DNA from: Chloroflexota bacterium
Lineage (GTDB): Bacteria; Chloroflexota; Anaerolineae; Anaerolineales; Villigracilaceae
Direction of reading: 5' to 3'
Assembly (NCBI GenBank): GCA_016191895.1
Contig: JACPVD010000339.1
Span: forward strand, 1-5,054
DNA: 5,054 nucleotides
A program made the translations under genes and the position numbers. Shown here piece after piece: positions 4,527-5,054 of the stretch (positions are counted from its first letter, which is position 1; every line of letters starts with the position of its first letter). Below the pieces are notes generated by a model, which did not search any database, was not told the origin of the DNA, and saw nothing but the letters and a program-made list of their open reading frames with translations.

Positions 4527-5054
4527 ATGGCACGTAAATCAACCCGCGCACAAGCAGAAGCCCCTGAAAAAAATCAAAATATCGACAACGCAAAACGCGC
4601 TGTCCTCGACAAAGCCGTTGGCGACATCCTCAAGCGTTACGGCGACGGCTCGATCATGCGCCTCGGCGAAGCGCATGGAATGGTGACCGAGATCATCCCC
4701 ACCGGCTCACTCTCGCTCGATATTGCCCTCGGCGTCGGCGGCATTCCACGCGGACGCGTGATCGAGATCTACGGGCCTGAATCTTCGGGTAAAACCACGC
4801 TCTGTCAACACATTGTGGCTGAAGCGCAAAAACTCGGCGGCACCGCCGCATTTATCGATATGGAACATGCGCTTGACCCAGCCTACGCCGCAAAACTCGG
4901 TGTGGATATCGACAACCTGCTCGTCTCACAGCCCGACACCGGCGAGCAAGCCCTTGAAATCGCTGAAACCCTCGTGCGTTCCGGCGCAGTGGATGTGGTC
5001 GTCATCGACTCAGTTGCCGCGCTCGTTCCACGCTCTGAAATCGAAGGCGATATG
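4527..5054 (+). CDS. recA: Recombinase RecA, N-terminal part (runs off the window)
   Basis: The first 176 codons are clearly RecA, the ATP-dependent strand-exchange protein that also activates LexA self-cleavage in the SOS response. After a short polar N-terminus (residues 1-20), the N-terminal helix region leads into Gly-Ser-Ile-Met-Arg-Leu-Gly (41-47) and Thr-Gly-Ser-Leu-Ser-Leu-Asp (59-65). Walker A is Gly83-Pro-Glu-Ser-Ser-Gly-Lys89-Thr90. The catalytic glutamate is Glu113 in Ile-Asp-Met-Glu-His-Ala-Leu-Asp-Pro; E. coli has Ala where Met112 stands. The Gln-Pro-Asp-Thr-Gly-Glu-Gln block is at 135-141 and Walker B is Val-Val-Val-Ile-Asp161-Ser. The window ends within Glu-Ile-Glu-Gly-Asp-Met, so roughly half the protein, including the DNA-binding loops and C-terminal domain, is missing. 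It has its own promoter, LexA-like site and ribosome binding site and is not an operon partner of the upstream peptidase gene. Confidence 0.98.
   Translation, partial: MARKSTRAQAEAPEKNQNIDNAKRAVLDKAVGDILKRYGDGSIMRLGEAHGMVTEIIPTGSLSLDIALGVGGIPRGRVIEIYGPESSGKTTLCQHIVAEAQKLGGTAAFIDMEHALDPAYAAKLGVDIDNLLVSQPDTGEQALEIAETLVRSGAVDVVVIDSVAALVPRSEIEGDM

Overview
The window looks like a piece of chromosome from a Chloroflexota bacterium, most likely class Anaerolineae. This is an inference from family resemblance, not a database result. The clues are two exported lipoproteins in tandem, Thr/Pro-rich stretches after the signal peptide and at the C-terminus, a WD40-like (PD40) lipoprotein of a type I associate with that group, and a RecA with the usual bacterial core. 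Base composition is moderate to high GC and coding density is high.

Left part, minus strand (1-699): two small signalling genes read leftward. The upstream one (331-699) is a single-domain PilZ protein, the fold that binds cyclic di-GMP. The downstream one runs off the left edge (1-142) and begins with a CZB zinc-binding domain. Each has a good Shine-Dalgarno and its own sigma70-like promoter with a perfect TATAAT.

Centre (700-834): a divergent intergenic region with the PilZ promoter on the minus strand, two similar 18-bp palindromes, and a plus-strand TATAAT exactly 6 nt before the next ATG. The next gene is therefore probably translated from a leaderless mRNA.

Right part, plus strand (835-4412): a small beta-rich protein of unknown function (835-1221), a large lipoprotein with a PD40 beta-propeller, an unassigned C-terminal domain and a 59-residue Thr/Pro tail (1244-3238), then a lipoprotein LytM/M23 peptidase with a C-terminal carboxypeptidase-regulatory-like domain (3330-4412). 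The two lipoproteins should sit outside the membrane. They are separated by a perfect 13-bp-arm palindrome that lacks a T-tract.

Right edge (4413-5054): recA, truncated by the window end. It has a near-consensus extended -10 promoter with a LexA-like GAAC-N4-GTGC site in the spacer, a roughly 70-nt leader with a hairpin, and a clear ribosome binding site. I found no tRNA, rRNA, CRISPR array or insertion sequence. The most interesting items are the palindromes, the leaderless start, the recA control region and the unassigned domain of the PD40 lipoprotein. I did not find a clearly new multi-gene system.
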